Origin: CAYJAY01 sp964368445
GTDB lineage: Bacteria; Bacillota; Clostridia; Oscillospirales; Ruminococcaceae
Length of the DNA stretch: 64,000 bases
NCBI GenBank assembly: GCA_964368445.1
Contig: CAYJAY010000001.1
Span: 1 to 64,000 of the forward strand
Direction of reading: 5' to 3'
Part shown: positions 51,665 to 60,373 of the stretch, in pieces
Layout of the letters: each line of letters opens with the position of its first letter
Position numbering within the stretch: the stretch's first letter is position 1
The notes under the pieces: model-generated
The model's input: the letters and a program-made list of their open reading frames with translations, nothing else
Databases searched by the model: none
What the model was told of the DNA's origin: nothing
Translations under genes and position numbers: made by a program

Positions 51665-52537
51665 ATGCTATACACAATATCTAATCAAGCTTTAAACGTA
51701 ACAGTTAATTCAAAAGGTGGGGAACTGTGGTCGATTAAATCTCCGATAACAGAATATCTTTGGCAAGGCGACGAAACGTATTGGGGAGATCGTTCGCCGA
51801 ATTTGTTCCCGATATGTTGCAGGTTGTGGGACGGGAAATATATCTATGACAATAATACATATGAAATGGACATACATGGGTTTGCGCAATACTCCGAGAT
51901 GGAAGCGGTTATGGAAAACGAAAATTCGGTTAAGCTTTCGTTTAAGCAAAACGAACAGACGTTGAAAAAATATCCTTTTAAATTTATATATTCAATAACG
52001 TATACCTTGCAAGACAACAAAATAACAGTTGAATATTGCGTGCAAAATACCGATGATAAAGATATTTTCTTTTCGGTTGGCGCACATCCCGGGTTTAACG
52101 TTCCTTTCGACGGCGGAGATTTTGATGACTATGTTTTGGAATTTTGCGTGGATAGTGGAATAAAAGCATTAGGGCTTTCAAAGGAATGTTTTGTTACCGA
52201 CAGTTATGTTTTGCTTCCGCTTGAACAAGGAAAAATAATTCCGCTTACACACAGCATGTTTGACAACGACGCTCTTGTGCTTGCGGATTGTGGAGAGAAA
52301 GTTAAACTTTACAGAAAAGACGGGGAAAAATCAATTGTCGTAACATATCCCAACATGCCTTATCTCGGACTGTGGCACGCAAAAAAAACCAAGGCGCCAT
52401 ACATATGTATAGAGCCTTGGGTTGGGCTTCCGTCAAAACATGGGGTTGTCGACAAGCTTGAAAGCAAGATTAACATTACAAAACTTGAGCCAAACAAACA
52501 ATACAGCGTTTATTATACGATAGAGATAAACGAATAA
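51665..52537 (+). CDS. Aldose 1-epimerase family protein, LacX-like
   Basis: A 290-residue galactose-mutarotase fold protein that interconverts alpha and beta anomers of aldoses. The likely active-site residues are His in IHGFAQ (near 72), His in GAHPGF (near 140) and Glu in CIEPW (near 255). This LacX/YeaD-like branch is usually uncharacterised as to sugar. AAAAGGGG precedes the ATG. It follows the structured intergenic region and is convergent with the mtlD-like gene, 41 bp away. Confidence 0.85.
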   Translation: MLYTISNQALNVTVNSKGGELWSIKSPITEYLWQGDETYWGDRSPNLFPICCRLWDGKYIYDNNTYEMDIHGFAQYSEMEAVMENENSVKLSFKQNEQTLKKYPFKFIYSITYTLQDNKITVEYCVQNTDDKDIFFSVGAHPGFNVPFDGGDFDDYVLEFCVDSGIKALGLSKECFVTDSYVLLPLEQGKIIPLTHSMFDNDALVLADCGEKVKLYRKDGEKSIVVTYPNMPYLGLWHAKKTKAPYICIEPWVGLPSKHGVVDKLESKINITKLEPNKQYSVYYTIEINE

Positions 52538-52578
52538 TATGTTTTAATGAAAGTAGGTATAAAATAAACCGCGGTTGA

Positions 52579-53784
52579 TTACACCACATCAAAAAGCGAT
52601 GAACTTCGCATAGAGATACATTCTTTTTGAATTAGCGAAAGCGATTGGTCTTTTAATAAAAGTTCGTATATTTTTTTGGTGGTGCTTAATATAACAGGAT
52701 CTATCGAGACTTCGTTTGTTAAAAATTCTGCGACACAATCCAAATTTTGTTGTTGCCCTTGTTCTTTTAACAGGGCAAATATGGCACAAGCCAGCCCGAC
52801 ACATATATATACAGGCGTTATTCCGTGTTGGGCTGCGTTTAGCGAAGCGCCAACCAAACGGTCGTGTTGACCGAGTTTTCGTTTTGGATCAAAACCGACA
52901 CGCAAACAAGTGTCTGCAAGTTGTTCGTTGAAAAAACGATCTACCAAATCCCAACTATGCAACGTCAGGTCTTTGAGCGGCGCGCCATATTTTGCCGACA
53001 ATGCCAACGAACTTTCTGCCATCGCATTTTCCACAATTAATCTAATTTGAGGGTCTGCTATCGCCTCGAAAATGTAGGTGTAGCCCTTTATTAGTCCGAG
53101 GTATGCACAGGTTGCGTGACCCATGTTGTGTAAAAAAAGTTTACGTTTAATATAAAAGTCAAACGGTTCAAATGGTTTTAATCGAGGGTTATTCGGAATC
53201 GAGCCTTTGAAAGCAGCTTTATCTACCGGTAAAAAGCCATATTTCTCAACACAGATACGAAGGTTGTTTCCGTCTTTCATTTCTGGGGTTTGAATAGGAA
53301 CCATTCTGCCAATAGAGGCTTCCACAAAACCGACTTGTTTTTTTAGTCTTTCAACCTCGCTGGGCGTCATTAAATTTGATATATATCCTTCTAGAATGAC
53401 GTTGGCGTCCATTAAGTTTTCACATATTAAAATATCTAGAGGGGGCTTGTTTTGCTCAAAACGTTTTCGTATTCCTGCCACTATGTTTGGGACGATGAAC
53501 GGCAAAACACGGCTTCCGACCGAGGTCGCCAAAATGTCGCAATCGGCTATCGCGTTTGACACCGATTCAACGTCGTTGCCGTCGATGGCCGAAACATTTT
53601 TTATCCATTCGTCTGTAGAGCCTTCATTGGAAATAATGCGTATCGGATATTGGTTTTCTTTATTAAGTTGATCCACAACATCTTTTGCAACATCTATAAA
53701 TGTTACGTCGTAACCGGTTTGTGAAAACAAAGCCCCAATAAAACCTCGACCGATATTACCGGCACCATACATTACCGCTTTCAT
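52579..53784 (-). CDS. mtlD: Mannitol-1-phosphate 5-dehydrogenase homologue
   Basis: A 401-residue polyol dehydrogenase of the MtlD group converting mannitol 1-phosphate to fructose 6-phosphate with NAD. The N-terminal Rossmann motif is GAGNIGRGFIG and the catalytic Lys/Asn/His signature is KLFLHNMGHA. ATG 53784 is chosen because GAGGGAGAG precedes it; the longer frame to 53913 runs into A/T-rich leader. No mannitol PTS is in the window, so the real substrate may be another hexitol or pentitol phosphate from this island. It is monocistronic. Confidence 0.83.
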   Translation of the reverse strand: MKAVMYGAGNIGRGFIGALFSQTGYDVTFIDVAKDVVDQLNKENQYPIRIISNEGSTDEWIKNVSAIDGNDVESVSNAIADCDILATSVGSRVLPFIVPNIVAGIRKRFEQNKPPLDILICENLMDANVILEGYISNLMTPSEVERLKKQVGFVEASIGRMVPIQTPEMKDGNNLRICVEKYGFLPVDKAAFKGSIPNNPRLKPFEPFDFYIKRKLFLHNMGHATCAYLGLIKGYTYIFEAIADPQIRLIVENAMAESSLALSAKYGAPLKDLTLHSWDLVDRFFNEQLADTCLRVGFDPKRKLGQHDRLVGASLNAAQHGITPVYICVGLACAIFALLKEQGQQQNLDCVAEFLTNEVSIDPVILSTTKKIYELLLKDQSLSLIQKECISMRSSSLFDVV

Positions 53785-54171
53785 TGTACACATCTCTCCC
53801 TCAAAACATTTTATAGCATTCAAGCATAATTTTATTGTTGATATGTTTTTAAATAAACAATAAATATCTGCAATTATTTTACCAAATTTTCGCCTAAAAG
53901 TCAAAATTGCCAAAGGCTGTTTTTTTAAAAAAGACCATGTCAGTTTGACAGAAAATCATGTCAAACTTAAATATTATTCTGTTAGCGGTTAAGCGAATGT
54001 ATTAGGATTGGAATTTTGAAAAAATATTAAAAGAAGAAAGTTGAAAATATCGGTTGATTTTATTTTAATTTTAAATTAAAATATATATTGGCAGATGTTG
54101 TTGCTTAGATTTTTATAATCGAACCTTTGAAATTTGAGGCGATAGTAATTGACAGACACGACAAAACAGTT
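53785..54171. promoter_or_regulatory. 387-bp A/T-rich region with a palindrome upstream of mtlD
   Basis: TGTCA-GTT-TGACA (53938-53950) is a perfect palindrome, followed by CATGTCAAAC (53957-53966), a second half-site; this is a candidate operator for the mtlD-like gene. Further right, TATAAT (54114-54119) is a possible -10 for the tRNA, without a good -35. The rest is nearly pure A/T with nothing I can support. Confidence 0.45.
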
Positions 54172-54258
54172 GCGGGTATGGCGGAATTGGCAGACGCGTT
54201 AGATTCAGGTTCTAATGGTTGCAAGACTGTGCAGGTTCAAGTCCTGTTACCCGCACCA
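54172..54258 (+). tRNA. tRNA-Leu (anticodon CAG)
   Basis: The 87-base gene folds as a type II tRNA with a long variable arm. The acceptor arms GCGGGTA (54172-54178) and TACCCGC (54248-54254) pair fully, the anticodon loop TTCAGGT sits between TTAGA and TCTAA, the T-arm has GTTCAAGTC, and discriminator A plus CCA are encoded. The anticodon CAG reads CUG leucine codons. Confidence 0.96.
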
Positions 54259-54261
54259 GTA

Positions 54262-54347
54262 TGGTTGTTCTTATAGGATTTCAGTATCCAAAGTGATGTA
54301 AATCACCTTGCTGATTACATCACTTTTGTAAGGACAATCATTTTTTT
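54262..54347 (+). terminator. Long hairpin with T-run after tRNA-Leu
   Basis: An inner stem, AAGTGATGTAAATCA with TGATTACATCACTT (one bulge), is extended by an outer stem, TGGTTGTTCTTAT with GTAAGGACAATCA (G-T wobbles), and followed by seven T. It is unusually long for a tRNA terminator. Confidence 0.7.
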
Positions 54348-54418
54348 ATGCCTTTTTTACTAAAAGTTTACGGCTTCATGCAACAACCTTAAATTAGAAA
54401 TTTAAGGCGGGCGTGTAA

Positions 54419-54511
54419 GTCACTGCAACACCCCGTCTTGTCGGTAGTGTAATTTGGGGTATCATGAGCGGCACTTCTTTCGGTATTTCGATAGAGCCGA
54501 TACAGTTATAA
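54419..54511 (+). pseudogene. Possible decayed ORF fragment beside tRNA-Leu
   Basis: A 30-codon open stretch (VTATPRLVGSVIWGIMSGTS followed by FGISIEPIQL) reads like real protein but begins after a stop and ends TAA with no start or ribosome site. It may be a remnant of an inserted gene; I cannot name the family. The rest of the 446-bp stretch 54259-54704 holds the tRNA terminator on the left and no recognisable feature on the right. Confidence 0.25.
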
Positions 54512-54704
54512 TGAATAGTGATGTTTTGGGTCTGCACTCCATTTGCTAAATTGCGTGAATAAGGCAAACAATTAATGAAGAGAAAAGCAGATACTATTAC
54601 TTTTTAGCTAAGTCAGTGCTCGTGTTTTATGCAAGAAACAGTGGTCGCAAAATGGTTGATTAACTTCTAGTAATGCGATTTGGGTGAGCAACTCTAAATC
54701 GGGG

Positions 54705-55625
54705 TTATCCAAACAAGAAATACATAACTAGCGGGATGGTCACAACTGAAAGAGCTGTGGAAAAAAACACGCCTGAAGATGCAAGTTTTGTGTTTCCGTT
54801 ATAGATAACAGACAGAATGGTTGCGTTAGTTGCGCAAGGCATTGCTAAAATAACTACTAATATTCCGTGTACAAGAGGATCGTCAATCAAGTAACCCAGA
54901 ATCCAATATGCCACAACAGGAACGACTACCATTTTAATGCCGCACAGTACATAAAGACTTGCATTTTTAAATATATCACCGATGGGGATATCTGCTAAAG
55001 TTAGACCAATCAATATCATGCTCAAAGGTGTTGTTATGCTCCCTATGTAATTGATTGGTTCAGCGATCACTGTGGGAACACGTATGTTTACAAGATATAT
55101 GAGATATGCCATAACTGTGGCTATAATAGCCGGTTTCATAAAGGTTTTTATGGAAGGCGCGATGTGCTTTTTATCATTTGAAATCATGAAAGTACCAATG
55201 GTGAGTACAAAAGGATGGAAAAACAGCAAGAAAATCGTAACATAAATCAGGGCATCGTCCCCAAACAGGCTACCCACTACAGGGTATCCCATAAAGCCTA
55301 CATTAGAAAAAGCGAACAAGTAACTATACAGTTGCTTGTCTTTTTTTATATTGAGCAAGCGAGGGACGACAATAGACAAACCAATCATAGTCACATACAT
55401 AATCAATGAGATGCAAGTAATAAACAAAAGCTCTGAATTGCTCATGCTTCTCTCCTTGCCAAGCACAGACGACAAAACAAGAAATGGTTGTGCAAAATAC
55501 AGTATCAGATTTGAAAGATTGCGCGAAAAACTTGTGTCGAGCAGCCCGATTTTTCTGCCACAAAACCCTATGCCGATGGTTGCGAAAAGTGTGAGCATAG
55601 TGAGGTAGAGATTGGATAGGTTCAT
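54705..55625 (-). CDS. AEC-family membrane transporter
   Basis: A 306-residue protein with about ten membrane segments of the auxin-efflux-carrier family, whose bacterial members usually move malate, malonate or other organic acids. Conserved features are the N-terminal GFCGRKIGLLD and the central Asn/Pro-containing helices (FSNVGFMGYPV; MPCATNATILSVIY). AAAAGGAG precedes the ATG at 55625. It lies downstream of the GntR gene on the same strand, separated by a terminator, so it may be expressed on its own. The substrate is unknown. Confidence 0.85.
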   Translation of the reverse strand: MNLSNLYLTMLTLFATIGIGFCGRKIGLLDTSFSRNLSNLILYFAQPFLVLSSVLGKERSMSNSELLFITCISLIMYVTMIGLSIVVPRLLNIKKDKQLYSYLFAFSNVGFMGYPVVGSLFGDDALIYVTIFLLFFHPFVLTIGTFMISNDKKHIAPSIKTFMKPAIIATVMAYLIYLVNIRVPTVIAEPINYIGSITTPLSMILIGLTLADIPIGDIFKNASLYVLCGIKMVVVPVVAYWILGYLIDDPLVHGILVVILAMPCATNATILSVIYNGNTKLASSGVFFSTALSVVTIPLVMYFLFG

Positions 55626-55740
55626 GTAATAGATCTCCTTTTACATTGATGAATGAGTCCGAGTTGAGTCGAGACATAATACAGTGATAAAAGCCTATAG
55701 TTTTGTGTTTTGTTTGCGATATTGCTATAGCGAAAACAAG

Positions 55741-55775
55741 AAAGCTGCGCCTTGTCTGAATTTCGGCACAGCTTT
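55741..55775 (-). terminator. Terminator after the GntR gene
   Basis: AAAGCTGCGCC (55741-55751) pairs with GGCACAGCTTT (55765-55775) with one mismatch. On the minus strand CTTGTTTTC follows. Confidence 0.6.
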
Positions 55776-55804
55776 AATTTAATGAAAGGTGTTTAATTGA
55801 TAAT

Positions 55805-56494
55805 TTATAGTTCTCCTCTCATTTTAGCAACTTTATCAATTTCTTCAATAGCTTCTTCAAGATGTCTTTTCATAAGAATAGACGCTGTTTCGTCATCTCC
55901 TTTTTTAATAAAGCTCAAAATTAAATCATGATATTCAAGCCCGATTTCAGGGCCTATATAATCCGTCATTATATGAAGATGTGTACTCATTAAATCGCCT
56001 AAAAAATCTGTTATTTTTATTATTATGGGATTTTTAGTGCCTTTAGCAATTTGATTATGGAACTTAACGTCATACATGAAAAATTGGTCTTTTTCTTTAT
56101 GATGATATCTCATTTTTTTTACAACTGCTTCAAGTTGCGCTATATCTTTATCAGTTGCATTTTCAATAAAAAATTTCACATTTCCCGGCTCAAATGTAGA
56201 TCGAAACTTTAAAACATCTATAATATCGGTAATGGACATATTATATGTGGGGGGAGTAGTAAAAGATATTATCTTTGTTTCATTTACATAAGTTCCGGAG
56301 CCTTGTATTTTTCTTAATATTGAAGAGTTAACCAATTTTTCCACCGCTTCACGCACCGCAACTCTACTTACTCCAAGAACAGTTGATAATTTTTGCTCGG
56401 TCCAAATTTTATCATTGGGTTTCCATTCTTGATTGCGTATTTTTTCGCAAATTAAATCATACACAATCTGCGATGCATTATTGGTGTACGCCAT
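55805..56494 (-). CDS. GntR-family regulator with FCD domain
   Basis: A 229-residue FadR-subfamily regulator. The winged helix-turn-helix covers about 10-70 (LSTVLGVSRVAVREAVEKLV; GSGTYV) and the all-helical FCD effector domain follows (FRSTFEPGNVKFFIENA; VKFHNQIAKGTKNP), with likely metal-binding Asp and His residues. Such proteins typically sense a sugar acid or other carboxylate. It starts 17 bp after the cyclase gene on the same strand. Targets are probably the cyclase and the KDG/ABC operon upstream. Confidence 0.9.
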   Translation of the reverse strand: MAYTNNASQIVYDLICEKIRNQEWKPNDKIWTEQKLSTVLGVSRVAVREAVEKLVNSSILRKIQGSGTYVNETKIISFTTPPTYNMSITDIIDVLKFRSTFEPGNVKFFIENATDKDIAQLEAVVKKMRYHHKEKDQFFMYDVKFHNQIAKGTKNPIIIKITDFLGDLMSTHLHIMTDYIGPEIGLEYHDLILSFIKKGDDETASILMKRHLEEAIEEIDKVAKMRGEL

Positions 56495-56511
56495 AAGTAA
56501 AGTCTCCTAAA

Positions 56512-57150
56512 TTAGAATTCAATTGCAATTGCCCTAATGGGAAATCCGTCCGCCTCTTTAAGAGGGATTGGAGCTCCTACAAAAAATATTTCTTTGTTTT
56601 CAAGTTTGTCAAGGTTTGTCAAGCCTTCAACAACCGCGATGTCTGCACCAAGTAAAATAGCATGAACTTCTATATAATCTGCCGGGTTTAAGGACGGCGG
56701 TTCTACGCCAAGCATAACAACGCCCATTTCAACAAGCCACTTTGATAATGCTACAGTGATAACAGGGTAATCTGTATAATAAGCATCTTGATCTGATTTT
56801 TTGTCCCAACCTGTTTTAATTAGCACCCTTTTGGTGCGTTTAATTGCTTCGGTTTCTTTTATTAAATCTTCAACATCAATTTCAGAAAATGGAGCCGATT
56901 TATGGGTGCAATCTATAATAACAGCGTTCCCGACATACTTTTCTAGTGACACATCACCAAGAAATGCTCCATCTTTCAAGAAATGTGCCGGAGCATCAGT
57001 ATGTGTTCCGACGTGAGAATTTACACAAGCAATCCCCAGTCTATAACAATCTTTTTCTATTGTATGACTTAGCTTATAATCCATTTTTGGCGTTCCAGGA
57101 AAGACTGAACTCCCAACGTTTAAAGGATGAGTTAAATCGTATATTTTCAT
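56512..57150 (-). CDS. Cyclase family protein, kynurenine-formamidase-like
   Basis: A 212-residue metal hydrolase with the family motif HxGTHxDxPxH (HVGTHTDAPAH, about 48-58) and the Asp/Glu partners further on (MLGVEPPSLNP). Members hydrolyse formylkynurenine, isatin or lactone-like substrates and are often misnamed cyclases. ATG 57150 is used because AGGTGG lies seven bases upstream; the longer frame begins with GTG inside that site. It is co-directional with GntR and set off from the VOC gene by a terminator. With sugar-acid genes nearby, a lactone or formyl substrate is conceivable but unproven. Confidence 0.82.
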   Translation of the reverse strand: MKIYDLTHPLNVGSSVFPGTPKMDYKLSHTIEKDCYRLGIACVNSHVGTHTDAPAHFLKDGAFLGDVSLEKYVGNAVIIDCTHKSAPFSEIDVEDLIKETEAIKRTKRVLIKTGWDKKSDQDAYYTDYPVITVALSKWLVEMGVVMLGVEPPSLNPADYIEVHAILLGADIAVVEGLTNLDKLENKEIFFVGAPIPLKEADGFPIRAIAIEF

Positions 57151-57199
57151 ATTTACCACCTATAATTATACCACGAATCATTTAAATTTGTAATACTGT

Positions 57200-57241
57200 A
57201 AAATATAAAAAATGTTAGGGTCTTAAATTACAAGACCCTAA
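57200..57241 (-). terminator. Terminator ending the ABC/KDG operon
   Basis: Minus-strand TTAGGGTCTT (57241-57232), a 7-base loop and AAGACCCTAA (57224-57215), followed by CATTTTTTATATTTT. Confidence 0.85.
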
Positions 57242-57265
57242 ACAACTTATTGGAGCTGTGAACTA

Positions 57266-57757
57266 TTAATACGCTCCCGCAGAATATGTGAGTTCATAGC
57301 TGTGGCTATAAACTTCAAATACAATACCAAATGGGTCTTCTACATAGCACATACGATAAGGTTTTTCGCCTTTGTAATAATAACGAACAGGCATCCTTTG
57401 TTTTCCACCTGCAGCAACAATTTTCTCTACAAGCCCCTCAAGATCCGGATCTTGAACACAGAAATGGAACATACCGGTTTGTTTATAATCGAGATTGTTT
57501 TGGGGCTTATAGTTTCCTTCAAACTCAAACATCTCTACGCCGATTTTATCTCCGGTTGACATATGCGCAATTTTGAATTTGCCCCAGCCTTTTCCGAATA
57601 CGTCGTCACACATAACTCCAATATCACTGTCGTCCTGCGTTATAACAGATGGTTGCATTATAACATACCAACCAAAAACCTCACTGTAAAACTTAATTGC
57701 CTCCTCAAGATTTGGAACCGAAAGACCGATGTGCGAAAATGTTCTTGGATATACCAT
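57266..57757 (-). CDS. VOC-superfamily protein (glyoxalase/dioxygenase fold)
   Basis: A 163-residue two-module VOC protein. Candidate metal ligands are His9 (FSHIGLSV), Glu75 (GVEMFEFEG), His97 (MFHFCVQ) and Glu148 (GIVFEVYSHSY). Members include glyoxalase I, epimerases and lyases, and the substrate cannot be told. It is the last gene of the operon carrying the third ABC importer; the permease gene is 36 bp upstream and a strong terminator follows. Confidence 0.8.
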   Translation of the reverse strand: MVYPRTFSHIGLSVPNLEEAIKFYSEVFGWYVIMQPSVITQDDSDIGVMCDDVFGKGWGKFKIAHMSTGDKIGVEMFEFEGNYKPQNNLDYKQTGMFHFCVQDPDLEGLVEKIVAAGGKQRMPVRYYYKGEKPYRMCYVEDPFGIVFEVYSHSYELTYSAGAY

Positions 57758-57793
57758 AATAAAAACTTCCTTTCAAATTTTGTTTTTTATTTT

Positions 57794-58774
57794 CTATGCT
57801 GATTTAATTTTGTTTTTTTCAATCAGCTTTCCAACCGATTTAGCTGCATCGCCTCGCCACATATCAATTATAACCGCTATCATAATAATTCCTCCGATAG
57901 CAATCTGTTGCACAGCAGTTGGCACAGCATTGAGATTAAGCATATTGGACACTATGACTATTGTTGCAGAACCAATAAATGTCGCAATAATATTTCCTTT
58001 TCCACCGGCAAGTGAAACACCACCGATAACTGCCGCTGCAATTGCATCCATCTCCATTCCGGGACCAAAGTTTTGCGAGCCGGAATTAAGTCTTGCCGAA
58101 TACATAAACGCTGCAATTGCAGTCAACATCCCAGCCAACGCATAGGTAACTACCATTACTTTTTTTACGTTAATTCCCGAAAGCATTGAAGCTGAAGAAT
58201 TTCCGCCAATTGCATATATACGTCGTCCGGTTTGTGAGTACTTCATGAAAAAATAGAATATTGCATATAAAATTAAAACATAAAAGAGCGGATATGGTAT
58301 GCCGGCTAACTTGCCGTAAAACAAGTTTTGAAGCTGTGGAGAAAGAGATTGTATGGGTGAGCCATTGTTCATCAGGTATGCTAAACCTCTAAATATGCCT
58401 TGAGAAGCAAGCGTTGCAATAAATGCAGGTATTCTCAAAAATGCAACTAAAAATCCATTATATGCTCCTAAGATAAAACCGATGATCAAGATCAAGACAA
58501 ATGTAGTCAAAATATTGAAGTTAAAATTTTTGATGAAACTGGCAATTAACATCGTTTCAAGAGCAATAGCGGCTCCCGGCGAAATATCAATTCCACCCGT
58601 TAATATTATCAAAGTGGCACCAATTGCAACAATCGAAACGATACACACTTGTAATACTTGGTTTGATAAGTTGCTAAGCATTAGAAACCTTGGTGTAGTT
58701 ACGCTCGCAATTATAAATATAAAAATAAACGCCATCAAAGGTCCAATAACTTCGCTTTTAAGTATTTTTTTCAT
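57794..58774 (-). CDS. Sugar ABC transporter permease, RbsC type (third importer)
   Basis: A 326-residue membrane protein with about ten hydrophobic segments and signatures LTGGIDISPGAAIALE and AIGGNSSASMLSGINV. ATG 58774 follows GAGGTGAG; the longer frame starts at a TTG. It begins two bases after the ATPase stop, so the two are tightly coupled. Confidence 0.93.
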   Translation of the reverse strand: MKKILKSEVIGPLMAFIFIFIIASVTTPRFLMLSNLSNQVLQVCIVSIVAIGATLIILTGGIDISPGAAIALETMLIASFIKNFNFNILTTFVLILIIGFILGAYNGFLVAFLRIPAFIATLASQGIFRGLAYLMNNGSPIQSLSPQLQNLFYGKLAGIPYPLFYVLILYAIFYFFMKYSQTGRRIYAIGGNSSASMLSGINVKKVMVVTYALAGMLTAIAAFMYSARLNSGSQNFGPGMEMDAIAAAVIGGVSLAGGKGNIIATFIGSATIVIVSNMLNLNAVPTAVQQIAIGGIIMIAVIIDMWRGDAAKSVGKLIEKNKIKSA

Positions 58775-58776
58775 TT

Positions 58777-60297
58777 TCAACTCACCTCTTGTATATCTAT
58801 AGATTGTTTGGCTAAAACGAGTTGCATCAAATTCTCTCTGTTCATGCTTTCGGCCTCGTATATACCCTCTATTTTGCCATCGTTTACAATGGCTAACTTG
58901 TCGCTCATAGCGATAAGTTCAGGAAAGTCCGAACTTATTAATAATACAGATTTTCCGTTTTTGGTTAATTCGTTAATTAGTTGATATACTTCAATCTTTG
59001 CGTTTACGTCTATTCCTTGCGTAGGCTCATCCATAATAAAAAGTTCCGCTTCGGAATAAAGCCATCTTGCAATAACAACTTTTTGTTGATTGCCTCCTGA
59101 TAAAAACTGAACAGATTTTTCAAGGCAAGTTGAGGTTATCTTCATTTTGTTGACATACTGTTGTCCAAATTCATTTTCTTTTTTAAGACTTAATACAAAG
59201 TTTTTCAACATTTTTTTTAATTTAACTATTGTTATATTCTGTTGTGCAAAGAATTGCATAAAAAGTCCATCAGATTTACGATTTTCACTAATAAACCCTA
59301 TACCGTTTTTTATTGCGTGTTCAGGAGATTTCGATTTGATTTTTTTTCCGTTTAAAACAATCTCGCCGCATGTAACTTTATCTACCCCGAAAATAGCTTT
59401 AGCTATCTCTGTTCGTCCCGAACCTATAAGTCCGGCAAACCCTAAAACCTCTCCTTTTTTAATATCGAACGAAACATTTTGAGTTCCGTTTTCAGATGTT
59501 AAGTTTTTAACTTCAAAGCAAACTTGTTGAGTAGAATTTCTTTCTTTTGGATAATGCTCTTCAAGGTCATCGCCAATCATCAATCTTACTATTGTATTGA
59601 TATCAACTTGATTTTCGTCACAATATCCAATTACTTTGCCGTCTTTCATAATAGTTACACAGTCAACTAGATCAACCACTTCATCTAACCTGTGGCTGAT
59701 ATATATAATCGCACATCCTTGATTTTTCAATTTCTTAACTAGCCTGTGCAAGTTTTCAATCTCGCTAAGTCCAAGGGCAGCTGTTGGCTCGTCCATAATT
59801 AGTAGTGTTGCATCAAGGGAAAGTGCTTTTGCGATCTCGATTAATTGCTGTTGTGCAACAGATAGTGTTCCGACAATGCTTTCAGGATCAATGTCTATAT
59901 CGAGTTCTTTAAGTATTTTGCTAGATTCTTGGTTCATTAATTTCCAGTCTATTTTGCCGTGTTTTTTTGGTAGTCTACCTAAAAAAATGTTTTCTGCTAC
60001 TGAAAGGGTTGGGACAAGCGAAAACTCTTGGAATATAGTCGCTACTCCATGACTCCTTGCATCAATAGGGCTTTCAAGTGTTACATTTTTACCATTGTGT
60101 GAAATGAAACCTCCATCAGGTTTATGTACTCCTGAAAGACATTTAATTAGCGTGGACTTTCCGCAGCCGTTTTCGCCCATAAGAGCGTGAATCTCTCCGG
60201 GATATATTTTGAGATTAACTCTATCCATAGCTTTAACAGCAGGAAAGATTTTCAAAACTTCTTTTAACTCCCAAAGTGGAGTGCTGTTTTTACACAT
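58777..60297 (-). CDS. Sugar ABC transporter ATPase, RbsA type (third importer)
   Basis: A 506-residue double ATPase. Domain 1 has GENGCGKST, LSVAQQQLIEIAKAL and IMDEPTAALGLSE; domain 2 has GLIGSGRTEI, FLSGGNQQKVVIARWL and MDEPTQGIDV. GGAGG precedes ATG 60297. The binding-protein gene lies 76 bp upstream with a hairpin between. Confidence 0.94.
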   Translation of the reverse strand: MCKNSTPLWELKEVLKIFPAVKAMDRVNLKIYPGEIHALMGENGCGKSTLIKCLSGVHKPDGGFISHNGKNVTLESPIDARSHGVATIFQEFSLVPTLSVAENIFLGRLPKKHGKIDWKLMNQESSKILKELDIDIDPESIVGTLSVAQQQLIEIAKALSLDATLLIMDEPTAALGLSEIENLHRLVKKLKNQGCAIIYISHRLDEVVDLVDCVTIMKDGKVIGYCDENQVDINTIVRLMIGDDLEEHYPKERNSTQQVCFEVKNLTSENGTQNVSFDIKKGEVLGFAGLIGSGRTEIAKAIFGVDKVTCGEIVLNGKKIKSKSPEHAIKNGIGFISENRKSDGLFMQFFAQQNITIVKLKKMLKNFVLSLKKENEFGQQYVNKMKITSTCLEKSVQFLSGGNQQKVVIARWLYSEAELFIMDEPTQGIDVNAKIEVYQLINELTKNGKSVLLISSDFPELIAMSDKLAIVNDGKIEGIYEAESMNRENLMQLVLAKQSIDIQEVS

Positions 60298-60321
60298 AAA
60301 AGCCTCCGATATTTTTATAAT

Positions 60322-60352
60322 GTTGCGTTTCTTTTATTAAAAGAAACGCAAC
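60322..60352 (-). terminator. Hairpin between third binding-protein and ATPase genes
   Basis: GTTGCGTTTCTTTT (60322-60335) pairs perfectly with AAAAGAAACGCAAC (60339-60352) across three bases. There is no strong T-run on the minus strand; probable message stabiliser or partial terminator, matching the hairpins after the other two binding-protein genes. Confidence 0.6.
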
Positions 60353-60373
60353 GTATGGCTTATTTAATAAATA

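Noticed and set aside
54149..54154. TTGACA just before tRNA-Leu as its promoter
   Set aside because: A matching -10 would fall inside the tRNA itself, where the sequence is GCGGGT.
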